Position numbers and translations under genes: made by a program. Below are positions 1 to 7,990 of a DNA stretch of 64,000 nt, piece by piece. The stretch spans positions 744,001 through 808,000 of the forward strand of contig CAVVIH010000005.1 in NCBI GenBank assembly GCA_963748295.1, given 5' to 3'. Each line of letters begins with the position of its first letter. Position 1 is the stretch's first letter. The notes beneath the pieces were generated by a model. That model was not told where the DNA came from. It made no database searches and worked only from the letters and a program-made list of their open reading frames with translations. The DNA is from CAVVIH01 sp963748295 (GTDB lineage: Bacteria; Acidobacteriota; Vicinamibacteria; Vicinamibacterales; 2-12-FULL-66-21).

Positions 1-102
<102 letters not shown>

Positions 103-103
103 C

Positions 104-216
104 GAAAAGGTACGAAGTGCGAAGTTAGAAGTTTCGGATCGCGGAAATGACGAAGGCTGGCCCGAGCGTCTCGGACCAGCCTTTTTTACTTCTTACTTCT
201 TACTTCAAACGTCGAA
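104..216. repeat. Word-repeat hairpin flanks (GAAGT type)
   Basis: The stretch 108-136 repeats GAAGT-like words and 185-211 repeats ACTTCTT-like words, so the two sides are imperfectly complementary and enclose the terminator hairpin. It is one of several intergenic word-repeat hairpins in this window, each built from a different short word. Confidence 0.5.
153..187 (+). terminator. Rho-independent terminator of the ABC gene
   Basis: A long stem AAGGCTGG plus CCGAG pairs with CTCGG plus CCAGCCTT around a 3-base loop, and is followed directly by a run of six T. It lies between the ABC gene and the convergent RRM gene and terminates plus-strand transcription. Confidence 0.85.
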
Positions 217-224
217 CTTTTCAG

Positions 225-584
225 TTACCACCTGGGTTCTTTCCTTCGGCCGCCGCTGAAGTCGCCGTCGTCGTAGCTGCGGCCCCCGCCGCCACCCCGT
301 CCGCGTCCTCCGCCGCCGCCGAAGCCGCCGCCCTCGGGTTTCGGCCGTGCTTCGTTGACCACGAGCGCGCGTCCATCCATCTGATGCTCGTGGAATTCCG
401 AGATAGCCTTCTGGGCGTCGTCGTCCGACCCCATCTCCACGAAGGCGAAGCCGCGCGCCCGGCCCGTCGCCATGTCCCGCATCACCCGTACGCTGTCGAC
501 CTTGCCCGCACGGCTGAACAGCTCGGTGAGCTGATCCTCCGTGGCTGAGTACGGAAGATTGCCGACGTAGAGTCTCCTGCCCAT
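225..584 (-). CDS. RRM-domain RNA-binding protein with glycine-rich tail
   Basis: This 119-residue protein is one RNA recognition motif followed by a disordered Gly/Arg tail. The RNP2 strand LYVGNL is at residues 5-10 and the RNP1 strand GRARGFAFVEM at about 41-51, both with the aromatic residues that stack on RNA. Residues from about 82 on are GGGFGGGGGRGRGGGGG-like, as in cyanobacterial and other bacterial Rbp proteins that bind single-stranded RNA and are often cold-induced. It is monocistronic and convergent with the ABC gene. Cold induction is a family expectation, not visible here. Confidence 0.92.
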   Translation of the reverse strand: MGRRLYVGNLPYSATEDQLTELFSRAGKVDSVRVMRDMATGRARGFAFVEMGSDDDAQKAISEFHEHQMDGRALVVNEARPKPEGGGFGGGGGRGRGGGGGRSYDDGDFSGGRRKEPRW

Positions 585-861
585 CCTGTCACCTACCCGT
601 AACTAACGCGCGATTGTATTGAGCGCTGCGCTCGCGCGTACGAAGCGGAACGCCGGTCGGAAAGCTCTCGCGGATTGCTGTGCGGAAGGAGTGTCTTACC
701 TGCGCAGACAAGGAGCGGCCTCCCATTCGCGGCGAGTATATAGCAGAATGCATGCCGGTCCCTGCAACCGGCACCCCAGCTGCAAGGCTCGGCCGCTCCC
801 GAGGCCGCGGCCCGGCTGTGGCTTTACCGCCGCGGCGCGCCCCGGCTACAGTTGAACCCCG

Positions 862-1716
862 ATGCCCCTCAAATCCGTGATCGCCGCCGCAATCCTGGCG
901 GCGGCCGGCGTCGCCGCCTGCTCGCGCGCGCGGTCCTACGAGTTGCGCGGACAGATCGTCGCCGTCAACCCGTCGCGTCAGGAAATCACGGTCAAGCACG
1001 AGGACATTCGCGGATTCATGCCGGGAATGACGATGCCGTTCAGGGTGCGCGATCGGTCGATGCTGGAGGGCCGGACGCCTGGCGAGTTGATCACGGCTAC
1101 GCTGGTCGTGAGCGATAACGACGCGCATCTCGAAAACATCACGCGAACCGGCCACGCGGACCTGCCGGCTCCGGAAGGGGCGACGGGTAGTTTGGACCTC
1201 CTCGAGCCAGGCGGTGAAGTCCCGGACGAACCGTTCATCGACCAAAACGGCACCTCGAGACGGCTGTCGGAGTGGAGAAAAAAAGTCATAGCCGTCACGT
1301 TCATATACACACGCTGTCCGCTGCCCGACTTCTGCCCGCAGATGGATCGGCAGTTCGCGGCGGTCCAGAAGACGGCATCGCAGGATCCGGCGCTCGCGAA
1401 TCGATTTCACCTGCTGTCCGTGAGCTTCGACCCGGAGCACGACGCGCCGCCCGTGCTCGCGGCTCACGCCAAGCGCGTTGGCGCCGATACGACGTCATGG
1501 AGCTTCGTGACGGGCCATGCAACGGACATCGATCGGTTTGCCTCTCGCTTCGGCGTCTCGGTCATGAGAGAGGGCCAGACGACGGCGGAAATCGTCCACA
1601 ACCTGCGGACTGCGGTCATCGACGGGAATGGGCGGCTCGTGAGAGTCTTCGGGGGCCGCGACTGGACGCCGGCGGATCTCGTCTCGGAGTTGAGGCAGGC
1701 GATTGGCGGCCGGTGA
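862..1716 (+). CDS. SCO family copper chaperone fused to a CusF-like copper-binding domain
   Basis: A 284-residue lipoprotein: a signal with lipobox ending at Cys20, a CusF-like beta-barrel at about 27-95 with the copper motif GFMPGMTMPF (51-60), then a SCO1/SenC thioredoxin fold from about 118. The SCO metal site is visible as CPLPDFC (C152, C158) with the distant ligand His246 in EIVHN. The C-x5-C spacing is wider than the classical CxxxC. SCO proteins deliver copper to cytochrome oxidase CuA or act as thiol oxidoreductases at the outer face of the membrane. The next gene overlaps its end by 14 bases, suggesting cotranscription. Confidence 0.9.
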   Translation: MPLKSVIAAAILAAAGVAACSRARSYELRGQIVAVNPSRQEITVKHEDIRGFMPGMTMPFRVRDRSMLEGRTPGELITATLVVSDNDAHLENITRTGHADLPAPEGATGSLDLLEPGGEVPDEPFIDQNGTSRRLSEWRKKVIAVTFIYTRCPLPDFCPQMDRQFAAVQKTASQDPALANRFHLLSVSFDPEHDAPPVLAAHAKRVGADTTSWSFVTGHATDIDRFASRFGVSVMREGQTTAEIVHNLRTAVIDGNGRLVRVFGGRDWTPADLVSELRQAIGGR

Positions 1717-2371
1717 GGCGCCGCCGCTCTCGGCGTTCACGGCGCGCGAGCAGCGGCTGATTCGGCGGCTCCGCACGCCAGCCACCGTACAGGCGTGGCT
1801 GAACGCGCTGCCCTACAACCAGGAGCCTCCTCCGCAGGGCGCCACCCAGCGCAGCTTCCGCGGCGTCGTCAGCACCAACACGGCGCATTGCATGGAAGCG
1901 GCGCTCGCGGCCGCGGTGATCCTCGAGCAGCACGGGTTCCCGCCGCTCGTCCTCAGCTTCGAATCGATCGACGAACTCGATCACGTGATCTTCGTGTATC
2001 GCTGGCGCGGCCGCTGGGGGTCAGTCGCGCGCTCGCGCGATCCGGGATTGCACGGCCGCAAGCCGGTCTTCGCAACGCCGCGCGCGCTCGCCCTCAGCTA
2101 CGTCGAGCCGTACGTAGATTTCACCGGACGCATCACCGGCTACGCCGTCATCGACTTACGCACGATGGGCGATTACGACTGGAGGCTGTCCGAGCACAAC
2201 GTGTGGAAGGTCGAACGGATGCTCCTGAACCACCCGCACCGTTCGATCGTGTCATCGGACCGCCGGATCGACGCGTTGCGCCGGAAGTATTTCAGAGTAC
2301 CGGCGCGAGCACCCTGGAAAGAAGCCGGTCTACTACAGAGGCCGCGAACGGTGGAGCCCGCTGCCTTCTGA
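1703..2371 (+). CDS. Conserved hypothetical, transglutaminase/cysteine-peptidase-like
   Basis: The 222-residue soluble protein starts inside the end of the SCO gene. It has a Cys in TAHCMEAALAAA (about residue 63) and a His in ELDHVIF (about residue 94), an order and spacing that recalls the Cys-His-Asp core of transglutaminase-like folds. The central SVARSRDPGLHGRKP is also distinctive. No signal peptide is seen. The catalytic assignment is inferred from the residue pattern only; otherwise it is a hypothetical protein likely cotranscribed with the SCO gene. Confidence 0.7.
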   Translation: MAAGEAPPLSAFTAREQRLIRRLRTPATVQAWLNALPYNQEPPPQGATQRSFRGVVSTNTAHCMEAALAAAVILEQHGFPPLVLSFESIDELDHVIFVYRWRGRWGSVARSRDPGLHGRKPVFATPRALALSYVEPYVDFTGRITGYAVIDLRTMGDYDWRLSEHNVWKVERMLLNHPHRSIVSSDRRIDALRRKYFRVPARAPWKEAGLLQRPRTVEPAAF

Positions 2372-2377
2372 ATTCCG

Positions 2378-2677
2378 TTAATCGAGATCGAAGTCGCGCG
2401 TCGGCTTGGTGATCGGCTCCTCGCGAGCCTGCTTCAACGCCTCCTCGAAACGCTTCGACAGCGCGTCGCCGCGCGTCCGCTCCGCGTTGACCGACTGCTG
2501 GAAGAGCGCTTCGCGCCGCGCGGCTTCCTCCGCGAGGATCCGCTGCGCCTCGGAAAGCTCGGGCCGATCGCCGCGCACCGGCTCCTCGTGCCGCACGACC
2601 CGTCGAAGATTCGTGTCGATGACGAGCGTCGCCTGACAGCACGGGCACGTGGCGTCGAACTCTGATTTGAGTTTCAT
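2378..2677 (-). CDS. Small zinc-ribbon/coiled-coil protein
   Basis: A 99-residue protein that starts with a CPCC motif in DATCPCCQATLVI, half of a zinc-ribbon-like knuckle, and continues into a charged helix rich in Ala, Glu and Arg (about residues 40-90) that probably forms a coiled coil. No partner is evident. It is convergent with the gene ending at 2371, leaving only six bases between the two stop codons. Function unknown. Confidence 0.65.
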   Translation of the reverse strand: MKLKSEFDATCPCCQATLVIDTNLRRVVRHEEPVRGDRPELSEAQRILAEEAARREALFQQSVNAERTRGDALSKRFEEALKQAREEPITKPTRDFDLD

Positions 2678-2688
2678 GAAGCACCTTG

Positions 2689-2757
2689 TAGCTATCAGCT
2701 CTCAGCTCTCAGCTCTCAGCTCTCAGCTGATGGCTGAGGGCTGACAGCTGTAAGCTC
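2689..2757. repeat. Word-repeat hairpin, CAGCT family, copy 1
   Basis: Tandem AGCTCTC words (four in a row at about 2698-2729) follow TAGCTATCAGCT and are answered by GCTGAGGGCTGACAGCTG, so the tract folds on itself. The same family recurs at 12125-12202. It fills the whole gap between two minus-strand genes. Confidence 0.7.
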
Positions 2758-3112
2758 ATTTCGCCGTCTTGTTTGCCCCCCACATGAGATTCACCGGCTG
2801 GCCGCGTGAATCGGTGGCGGTCACTTCCACTTTGTAGGGGCTCATCCGTCCGCGGTCGTAGCGATAGCCGAGCCCGCTCTGAAACTGGCTCAACGGCGCG
2901 TTGAGGCGCTGCCCGGCCCTGAGCGTCGGCACGCCGCCGTTGTAGTGATCGTTCACGACGATGCGGACGTCCTTCCAGTCCGAGCCGGTCTGGTTTTCGA
3001 CCAGGACCGATCCTTCCTCGACGACGACCGGGTCGCGCACGTCGGAGCATGCGATCGTCAGCGCCAGCAGCGCGACGCCGCTGCACGCGCGCAGGGACGG
3101 CCGGCTGATCAT
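2756..3112 (-). CDS. Small putative lipoprotein
   Basis: The 118-residue product has an N-terminal hydrophobic segment ending at Ala-Cys (LTIACS, Cys22), a plausible though imperfect lipobox. The rest is beta-rich, with VLVENQTGSDWKDVRIVVN resembling a compact envelope beta-sandwich. No family is recognised. It is divergent from the phospholipase gene at 3175, with a 62-base shared promoter region. Confidence 0.6.
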   Translation of the reverse strand: MISRPSLRACSGVALLALTIACSDVRDPVVVEEGSVLVENQTGSDWKDVRIVVNDHYNGGVPTLRAGQRLNAPLSQFQSGLGYRYDRGRMSPYKVEVTATDSRGQPVNLMWGANKTAK

Positions 3113-3174
3113 CGGTCTATGATAACGCTCATGGCCACGTTCGCGGCACGACGGTCCGGGCGGGATTCCGACTA

Positions 3175-4458
3175 ATGCTGTGGCTGTCGATCGCGGGCGC
3201 GATCTTTCTGACGTGGCTGATCCTGGTCTTTCTTTTCACGCCCGGCATCAACTACCACCTCTGTCAGCGGACGTCGATTCATCACGCGGACTTCCTCTAC
3301 ACGCTGCAGTCGACCTGCCAGGCGGCCCTTCACCACGGGAACTGCGTTTCCATCTACACCAACGGCGCGGAGTTCTACCCGGCGATGATCGCGGCGATCC
3401 GCGGGGCGGTGAAGTCGGTGAACATGGAAACGTACATCTTCCAGCCCGGACGGATCGCGGACGAGTTCATCGAGGCGCTGTCGGATCGCGCCCGCAACGG
3501 CGTCAACGTCACCATCGTCGTCGATGCGATCGGCAGCTTCAGCCTGTGGGGCCGGCCGGTCCGCCGTCTCCGCAACGCCGGCTGCCGGATCGAGTCGTAT
3601 CAGCGGCTCCGGTGGTATTCGCTGGCGCGGATCAACAACCGCACGCACCGCGAGCTGCTGATCGTCGACGGACGCGTGGCGTTCACCGGCGGCGCCGGCA
3701 TCGCCGACTGGTGGGCGTATCCCGAGCGGCGCAAGGGGCGCGTCGACGGGCGGCGCAGGGTGAGCCCCGCCTGGCGCGACACGATGGCCAGAATCGACGG
3801 ACCGGTCGTGGCGGCGCTGCAGGGCGTGGCGGCCGAGAACTGGCTCGAATGCTGCGGCGAGATTCTCACCGGGCCCGAGTACTTTCCCGACCTGACGCGG
3901 CGCGGCGACACGACCGCGTTCGTCGTGCGGAGCTCGCCGTCCGACCGCGCGACCGCGTCGCGCGTCGCGTTCCAGCTGCTGATGGAAGGCGCCGACCATC
4001 ACCTGCACATCAGCACGCCATACTTCCTCCCCGACCGCGCGCTGCGGCGGGCGCTGGTCGAAATCGCGAGACGCGGCGTCGCGGTGTCGGTGATCGTGCC
4101 CGGCTTCAGGACCGACCAGCGCTGGGTGCGGCTGGCCAGCCGGCGGATGTGGGGCCGGCTGCTGGAAGCCGGCGTCCGCATCTACGAGTACCGGCCCGCC
4201 ATGACGCACATGAAAGTCCTGATCGTCGACGGCATCTGGGCCGTCCTCGGCACCACCAACATCGACAACCGGTCGTTCGAGCACAACGACGAGGTCAACA
4301 TCGCGATGCGCGACGCGACGGTCGCGGCGCGGCTGCTGGAGGACTACAAGCGCGACATCGCCGAGAGCGAGGAGATCACGCTCGAACGATGGCGGCGGCG
4401 GCCGCTGTGGGAGAAAATCGTCGGCCCGTTCATCTGGATCCTGGAGCGTCAGCAGTGA
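3175..4458 (+). CDS. Phospholipase D-like protein, cardiolipin synthase type
   Basis: A 427-residue membrane-anchored PLD-superfamily enzyme with one N-terminal transmembrane helix (residues 2-22). The second HKD motif is intact (H345-K347-D352 in THMKVLIVDG, followed by GTTNIDNRSFEHNDE). The first reads THRELLIVDG, with Glu160 where Lys is usual (H158, D165). Such enzymes condense phosphatidylglycerol to cardiolipin or hydrolyse phosphodiesters. The stop overlaps the GTG start of the endonuclease-like gene by four bases, so the two are translationally coupled. Confidence 0.88.
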   Translation: MLWLSIAGAIFLTWLILVFLFTPGINYHLCQRTSIHHADFLYTLQSTCQAALHHGNCVSIYTNGAEFYPAMIAAIRGAVKSVNMETYIFQPGRIADEFIEALSDRARNGVNVTIVVDAIGSFSLWGRPVRRLRNAGCRIESYQRLRWYSLARINNRTHRELLIVDGRVAFTGGAGIADWWAYPERRKGRVDGRRRVSPAWRDTMARIDGPVVAALQGVAAENWLECCGEILTGPEYFPDLTRRGDTTAFVVRSSPSDRATASRVAFQLLMEGADHHLHISTPYFLPDRALRRALVEIARRGVAVSVIVPGFRTDQRWVRLASRRMWGRLLEAGVRIYEYRPAMTHMKVLIVDGIWAVLGTTNIDNRSFEHNDEVNIAMRDATVAARLLEDYKRDIAESEEITLERWRRRPLWEKIVGPFIWILERQQ

Positions 4459-5204
4459 GTGAGGCACCGTCCGCCCGACGCCACGTTCCCGTGCGCGTCG
4501 CGACCTACAACATCCACCGCTGCCGCGGCATCGATCGGCGCGTGATGCCCCAGCGCGTCGCCGAGGTGCTGCGCGGCATCGACGCGGACGTCATCGCGCT
4601 GCAGGAAGTCGTCGGCGCCGGACCCGAGGGCGCGGGGCAGGCCGAAGAGATCGGCGCCGCGCTCGGCATGGGATGGACGATGGCGTGCGTCCGTCATCTG
4701 CGGCGCCACCTGTTCGGCAACGTGGTGATGAGCCGGTTCCCGATCGTCCATCACAGCCAATACGATCTGTCGTGGCGGACGTGCGAGCCCCGCGCCTGCC
4801 AGCGCGCGGATCTCGATCTCGGAGACGGCCGGATGCTGCACGTCTACAACGTCCATCTCGGCACCGCGGTGCTCGAGCGCCGCTACCAGGCGCCGCGGCT
4901 GGCCGCCTTCGTCCACGATCGGCGGGTGCAGGGCCCGAAGATCATCCTCGGCGACTTCAACGAATGGATGCGCGGGCTGGCGACCAAGACGTTGACGTCG
5001 CTGTTCGACAGCATCGACCTGCGGTCCCATCTGCGGCGGCGGCGGACGTATCCGGGGATCTTTCCAGTGCTCCACCTCGATCACATCTATTACGAAGGCC
5101 GCGTCGAGGTGCGCAGCGTCGAGCTGCCGCGAAGCCGCAAGGCCCTGATGGCGTCCGACCACCTGCCGCTCGTGGCCAACCTGGCGATTGGCTTCGACGA
5201 CTGA
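4455..5204 (+). CDS. Endonuclease/exonuclease/phosphatase family protein
   Basis: The start is the GTG at 4455, which overlaps the upstream stop as GTGA, giving 249 residues. Family motifs are in order: VATYNIHRCRG near the start, ALQEV (metal-binding Glu), HVYNVHLG, LGDFNEW and SDHLPLVANL (catalytic His). These enzymes cleave phosphodiesters in nucleic acids or lipids. Pairing with a PLD/cardiolipin synthase-like gene is common and hints at a lipid phosphodiester role, but the substrate is not shown by the sequence. The same frame is open far upstream, but that part overlaps the PLD gene and is not coding. Confidence 0.88.
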   Translation: MSEAPSARRHVPVRVATYNIHRCRGIDRRVMPQRVAEVLRGIDADVIALQEVVGAGPEGAGQAEEIGAALGMGWTMACVRHLRRHLFGNVVMSRFPIVHHSQYDLSWRTCEPRACQRADLDLGDGRMLHVYNVHLGTAVLERRYQAPRLAAFVHDRRVQGPKIILGDFNEWMRGLATKTLTSLFDSIDLRSHLRRRRTYPGIFPVLHLDHIYYEGRVEVRSVELPRSRKALMASDHLPLVANLAIGFDD

Positions 5205-5236
5205 ACTTTTCGGCCCCTTCCCCGTATTGACGGGGT

Positions 5237-5266
5237 AGATGTCAAAATGATATCACTTTGACATCT
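5237..5266. promoter_or_regulatory. Palindromic operator before the SPFH/RHH operon
   Basis: A perfect 10-base inverted repeat, AGATGTCAAA and TTTGACATCT, surrounds a 10-base centre holding the palindrome TGATATCA. A TTGACG at 5227-5232 and the AT-rich centre could serve as -35 and -10 elements, so the operator would overlap the promoter. The likely ligand is the ribbon-helix-helix protein encoded two genes down. Confidence 0.6.
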
Positions 5267-5286
5267 CTAACGAGGAGGTCGCTTCA

Positions 5287-6153
5287 ATGATTCGCGAACG
5301 GGAATCTGCCGTGCTGCCCGGCCTGCCGATCACGCTGCTGCTGCTCGTCACGTTCGGCCTGCTGATCTATGCGTTCGTCAACCTCGACGATCCGTCCCTG
5401 GTTACCGTCGTGGGCCTGTCGCTGGCGCTCGTCCTGAACGCGTTTCTCTTCGCCGGTGTCTTCATCGTCAACCCGAACGAGGGCCGCGTCCTGCAGCTGT
5501 TCGGCGACTACGTCGGCACCGTCAAGAACCCCGGCCTGCGCTGGGCGAACCCGCTGTTCACCAAGAAGCGCATTTCGCTTCGCGTGCGCAACTTCGAGAG
5601 CACGCGCTTGAAGGTGAACGATCACGAAGGCAACCCGATCGAGATCGCCTCGGTCGTCGTCTGGCGGGTGGTGGACACCGCGGAAGCGGTGTTCGAGGTG
5701 GACGACTATCAGAACTTCGTCAAGGTGCAGACCGAGGCGGCGGTCAGGAACCTGGCGACGCGATACAAGTACGACGCGCACGAGGAGCACGAGATCTCGC
5801 TGCGCGGCAACACCGCCGATATCGCCGAGCACCTGAAGAAGGAGATCCAGGATCGCCTGGCGCGCGCCGGCGTCGAAGTCATGGAGTCGCGCATCAGCCA
5901 TCTCGCCTATGCGCCGGAAATCGCGCAGGCGATGCTGCAGCGGCAGCAGGCGGGCGCGATCATCGCCGCGCGCCAGCGGATCGTCGAAGGCGCGGTCGGC
6001 ATGGTGCAGATGGCGCTCGACATGCTGTCACAGCGCGAGATCCTCGAGCTGGACAACGAGCGCAAGGCGGCGATGGTCAGCAACCTGCTCGTGGTGCTGT
6101 GCGGCGAGCGTTCGACGCAGCCGGTCATCAACACGGGATCGCTGTATCAATAA
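5287..6153 (+). CDS. SPFH/band 7 domain membrane protein
   Basis: A 288-residue protein with two N-terminal transmembrane segments (about 15-32 and 38-60) and a stomatin/prohibitin-like SPFH domain (about 60-230), including RVLQLFGDYVGTVKNPGLRW and VQTEAAVRNLATRY. The C-terminal helix REILELDNERKAAM is typical of the family. SPFH proteins form oligomeric membrane scaffolds that organise lipids and proteases. GAGGAG at 5272-5277 is a strong ribosome binding site. It is followed three bases later by the ribbon-helix-helix gene. Confidence 0.92.
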   Translation: MIRERESAVLPGLPITLLLLVTFGLLIYAFVNLDDPSLVTVVGLSLALVLNAFLFAGVFIVNPNEGRVLQLFGDYVGTVKNPGLRWANPLFTKKRISLRVRNFESTRLKVNDHEGNPIEIASVVVWRVVDTAEAVFEVDDYQNFVKVQTEAAVRNLATRYKYDAHEEHEISLRGNTADIAEHLKKEIQDRLARAGVEVMESRISHLAYAPEIAQAMLQRQQAGAIIAARQRIVEGAVGMVQMALDMLSQREILELDNERKAAMVSNLLVVLCGERSTQPVINTGSLYQ

Positions 6154-6156
6154 CCC

Positions 6157-6325
6157 GTGGCCGAGCGGAAAGCCGTTTCTGGTTCGGATCGATCGCGACG
6201 TCCTCGAGGCCGTTCAGCGCTGGGCGGACGACGAGCTGCGCAGCCTGAACGGTCAGATCGAGTTTCTGTTGCGGAAAGCGTTGCGGGAGGCGAAGCGGAG
6301 CGTGAAACCGGAACCGGGCGAGTAG
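6157..6325 (+). pseudogene. Arc-like ribbon-helix-helix DNA-binding protein, frameshifted after codon 5
   Basis: Translation from GTG 6157 gives MAERK, then leaves frame; the frame ending at TAG 6323-6325 reads PFLVRIDRDVLEAVQRWADD, ELRSLNGQIEFLLRKALREA. Together they form a typical Arc-family protein of about 55 residues: a short beta strand then two helices, with NGQIEFLLRKAL as helix B. One extra base at about 6170-6173 separates the halves, and no ATG, GTG or TTG opens the second frame. The product would bind the operator at 5237-5266 and autoregulate. It may be intact in the cell if the extra base is a sequence error. Confidence 0.7.
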
Positions 6326-6332
6326 CGGGCGA

Positions 6333-6554
6333 TCAGCTCTCTTCGTACTCTTCTTCGTTCGGCGGGAGCAGCCGCGTCGACGGCCGCAGCGCCTCGCGAT
6401 AGTCGAACAGCGGCAGATCGCGCACGTGCAACGACAGCGGGCAGCCCGGGGCCTTCTGAGTGACGACGACCGTGACCGGACTGCCTTCCACGCCTTCCCG
6501 GAAGCCGATGCGGCAGCCGCAGGCCAGGCGGGCGTGGGTGAATCCCTTCAACAT
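6333..6554 (-). CDS. Small conserved-looking hypothetical protein
   Basis: A 73-residue product, MLKGFTHARLACGCRIGFRE onward, with a CGC pair near the N-terminus, a beta-strand SPVTVVVTQK and an acidic C-terminal tail NEEEYEES. It sits 15 bases downstream of the TlpA gene on the same strand and is probably cotranscribed. No domain is recognised. Confidence 0.5.
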   Translation of the reverse strand: MLKGFTHARLACGCRIGFREGVEGSPVTVVVTQKAPGCPLSLHVRDLPLFDYREALRPSTRLLPPNEEEYEES

Positions 6555-6569
6555 CGTAGGACGATCATA

Positions 6570-7130
6570 CTACAGGAGCGGCTGCAGCGCCTTGTCGACC
6601 TGCTCCTTGGTGACCGGCCCGATGTGTTTGAAACAGATCGACCCCGCGCGATCGACGATGAACGACATCGGCACCGCCCACAGCGGCCCGAACGCTTCTT
6701 CCACTTCCTCGGTGGAGAGCAGCGACGGATAGTTCATCTTGTGCGCCGCCGCGAAGGCGCGCAGATCCTCCGGCGTGTCCTGCTGTGCGAGGCCGAGCAC
6801 GACGAGTCCCTTGTCCTTGTACTGGTCGGCGATCTTGATCAACTCCGGAATCTCGGCGCGGCACGGCGCGCACCACGTGCCCCAGAAGTTGATTAGCAGC
6901 ACCTTGCTCTTGAAGTCGCTGAGACGCACGTCGGCGCCGTTCATGTCCTTGAGCGTGTAGTTCAGGTCCGCCTTCTTCTCCGCCTGACACCCAGGCGTCG
7001 CCCGCTCGTGACTGGCGACCGGCAACGTCTCCTGCATCTGCGCGCTATCGCGGCCGCCGAGAATCATCGGCACCGCGAGCACGCCGCCGACGACCGACGC
7101 CACCGCAGCCACCACCCAGCGAGTAGTCAT
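6570..7130 (-). CDS. TlpA-like membrane-anchored thioredoxin
   Basis: The start MTTRWVVAAV at 7130 is chosen because the 16 upstream in-frame codons are made of intergenic repeat. The 186-residue product has one N-terminal transmembrane helix and a periplasmic thioredoxin fold with WGTWCAPCRAEIPEL, the redox CAPC pair, and the cis-proline segment AVPMSFIVD. TlpA/ResA proteins reduce disulfides for cytochrome c maturation or CuA assembly, which would fit the SCO gene nearby. Confidence in the family is high; the client is inferred. Confidence 0.9.
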   Translation of the reverse strand: MTTRWVVAAVASVVGGVLAVPMILGGRDSAQMQETLPVASHERATPGCQAEKKADLNYTLKDMNGADVRLSDFKSKVLLINFWGTWCAPCRAEIPELIKIADQYKDKGLVVLGLAQQDTPEDLRAFAAAHKMNYPSLLSTEEVEEAFGPLWAVPMSFIVDRAGSICFKHIGPVTKEQVDKALQPLL

Positions 7131-7144
7131 AGGCCTGTACTCTT

Positions 7145-7207
7145 CAATCCCAAATCCCAAATCCCAATCACTAATCACTAATCACTAATCACTATTGGTG
7201 ATTGGCG
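7145..7207. repeat. Word-repeat tract, TCCCAA and ACTAATC words
   Basis: The tract starts with three copies of an AATCCCA-like word and changes to four copies of ACTAATC, then ends with ATTGGTGATTGG, which is complementary to the preceding words. It fills the gap between the TlpA start and the anti-sigma stop. The TCCCAA word recurs at 21971-22087 and 58975-59040. Confidence 0.65.
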
Positions 7208-7208
7208 A

Positions 7209-7982
7209 TCACCACGCCGTCGTTTTGACGTACCTGACGACCGGTTCCAGATCGCGCGGCTGCGCCTGCGCGACGATCACGTAGGTGCGGCCGCGGTCCT
7301 TCCACACCACCGCTTCCTGGCCGAGCGTCTCGACGAACTCCTGCTGCTGCCGCGCGCGGCGCGACTCGCTGTTCATCACATAGACCGACAACGGGGTGCC
7401 GCGCCATTTGTACATGAGGTGCGCGGCGATGCCGTCACTGGATCCGCAGCGGCGAACGTCGACGAGCGTCAGGTCCTGATCGACCGAGCTCGCGGGAATA
7501 TGGATCGCCCATCCGCGCGTGCGCGCCCATTCGTCCGACAGCGCCTTCGCGTCGATCTGGCGGGCGGGGTCGGGACTGTACTTGAAACACTTGACGTGAT
7601 CGGCGGCGAGCTGGGCGGCGAGGACTTCGGCGCTTCGACTGAAGGTGAAAAAGAAGGTGACGGCGACCAGGGCAAGGGTGGCGGCCAGCGAGAGCGGCAC
7701 CAGCGTGCGGCGGATGAACGGCCGCGGCGCCGGCGCCGCAGTCGGCGGACGGGTGGCCAGGCCGTGGGCGGCACATCGCCGCTTCAGGTGCTCCGACGCG
7801 CAGCCGCGGAGGCTCTCGCGCCGAACGTGGAGCATGTCGCGGGCCGCGCGTTCGGCGGTCACACACTGACTGCACGCCGGGCATACCCGCAAATGCGCCT
7901 CGACCGCCGCGCGCGCGTCCGGCTCCGCCGCATCGTCCACGTACGACGCGAGCAACGGCTCGAGATCCCGACACTCACCCAT
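7209..7982 (-). CDS. Zinc-finger anti-sigma factor
   Basis: The ATG at 7982 lies eight bases after the sigma gene's stop. The 257-residue protein begins with a zf-HC2 domain whose zinc motif is HLRVCPACSQC (His-x3-Cys-x2-Cys, about residues 30-40). A transmembrane helix at about 94-112 (LVPLSLAATLALVAVTFFFT) follows. A periplasmic domain of about 145 residues then includes HVKCFKYSPD and ends near VVRYVKTTAW. It should hold the ECF sigma factor inactive until an envelope signal arrives. The signal is unknown. Confidence 0.9.
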   Translation of the reverse strand: MGECRDLEPLLASYVDDAAEPDARAAVEAHLRVCPACSQCVTAERAARDMLHVRRESLRGCASEHLKRRCAAHGLATRPPTAAPAPRPFIRRTLVPLSLAATLALVAVTFFFTFSRSAEVLAAQLAADHVKCFKYSPDPARQIDAKALSDEWARTRGWAIHIPASSVDQDLTLVDVRRCGSSDGIAAHLMYKWRGTPLSVYVMNSESRRARQQQEFVETLGQEAVVWKDRGRTYVIVAQAQPRDLEPVVRYVKTTAW

Positions 7983-7990
7983 GATTACAT

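Noticed and set aside
3172..4467. 431-codon open frame antisense to the PLD-like gene
   Set aside because: Same reason: the sense strand has clear HKD motifs and the antisense product has no recognisable fold.
6157..6325. Programmed frameshift in the ribbon-helix-helix gene
   Set aside because: No slippery heptamer or downstream stimulatory structure is evident, and similar one-base shifts occur across the window, so an extra base in the sequence is more likely.
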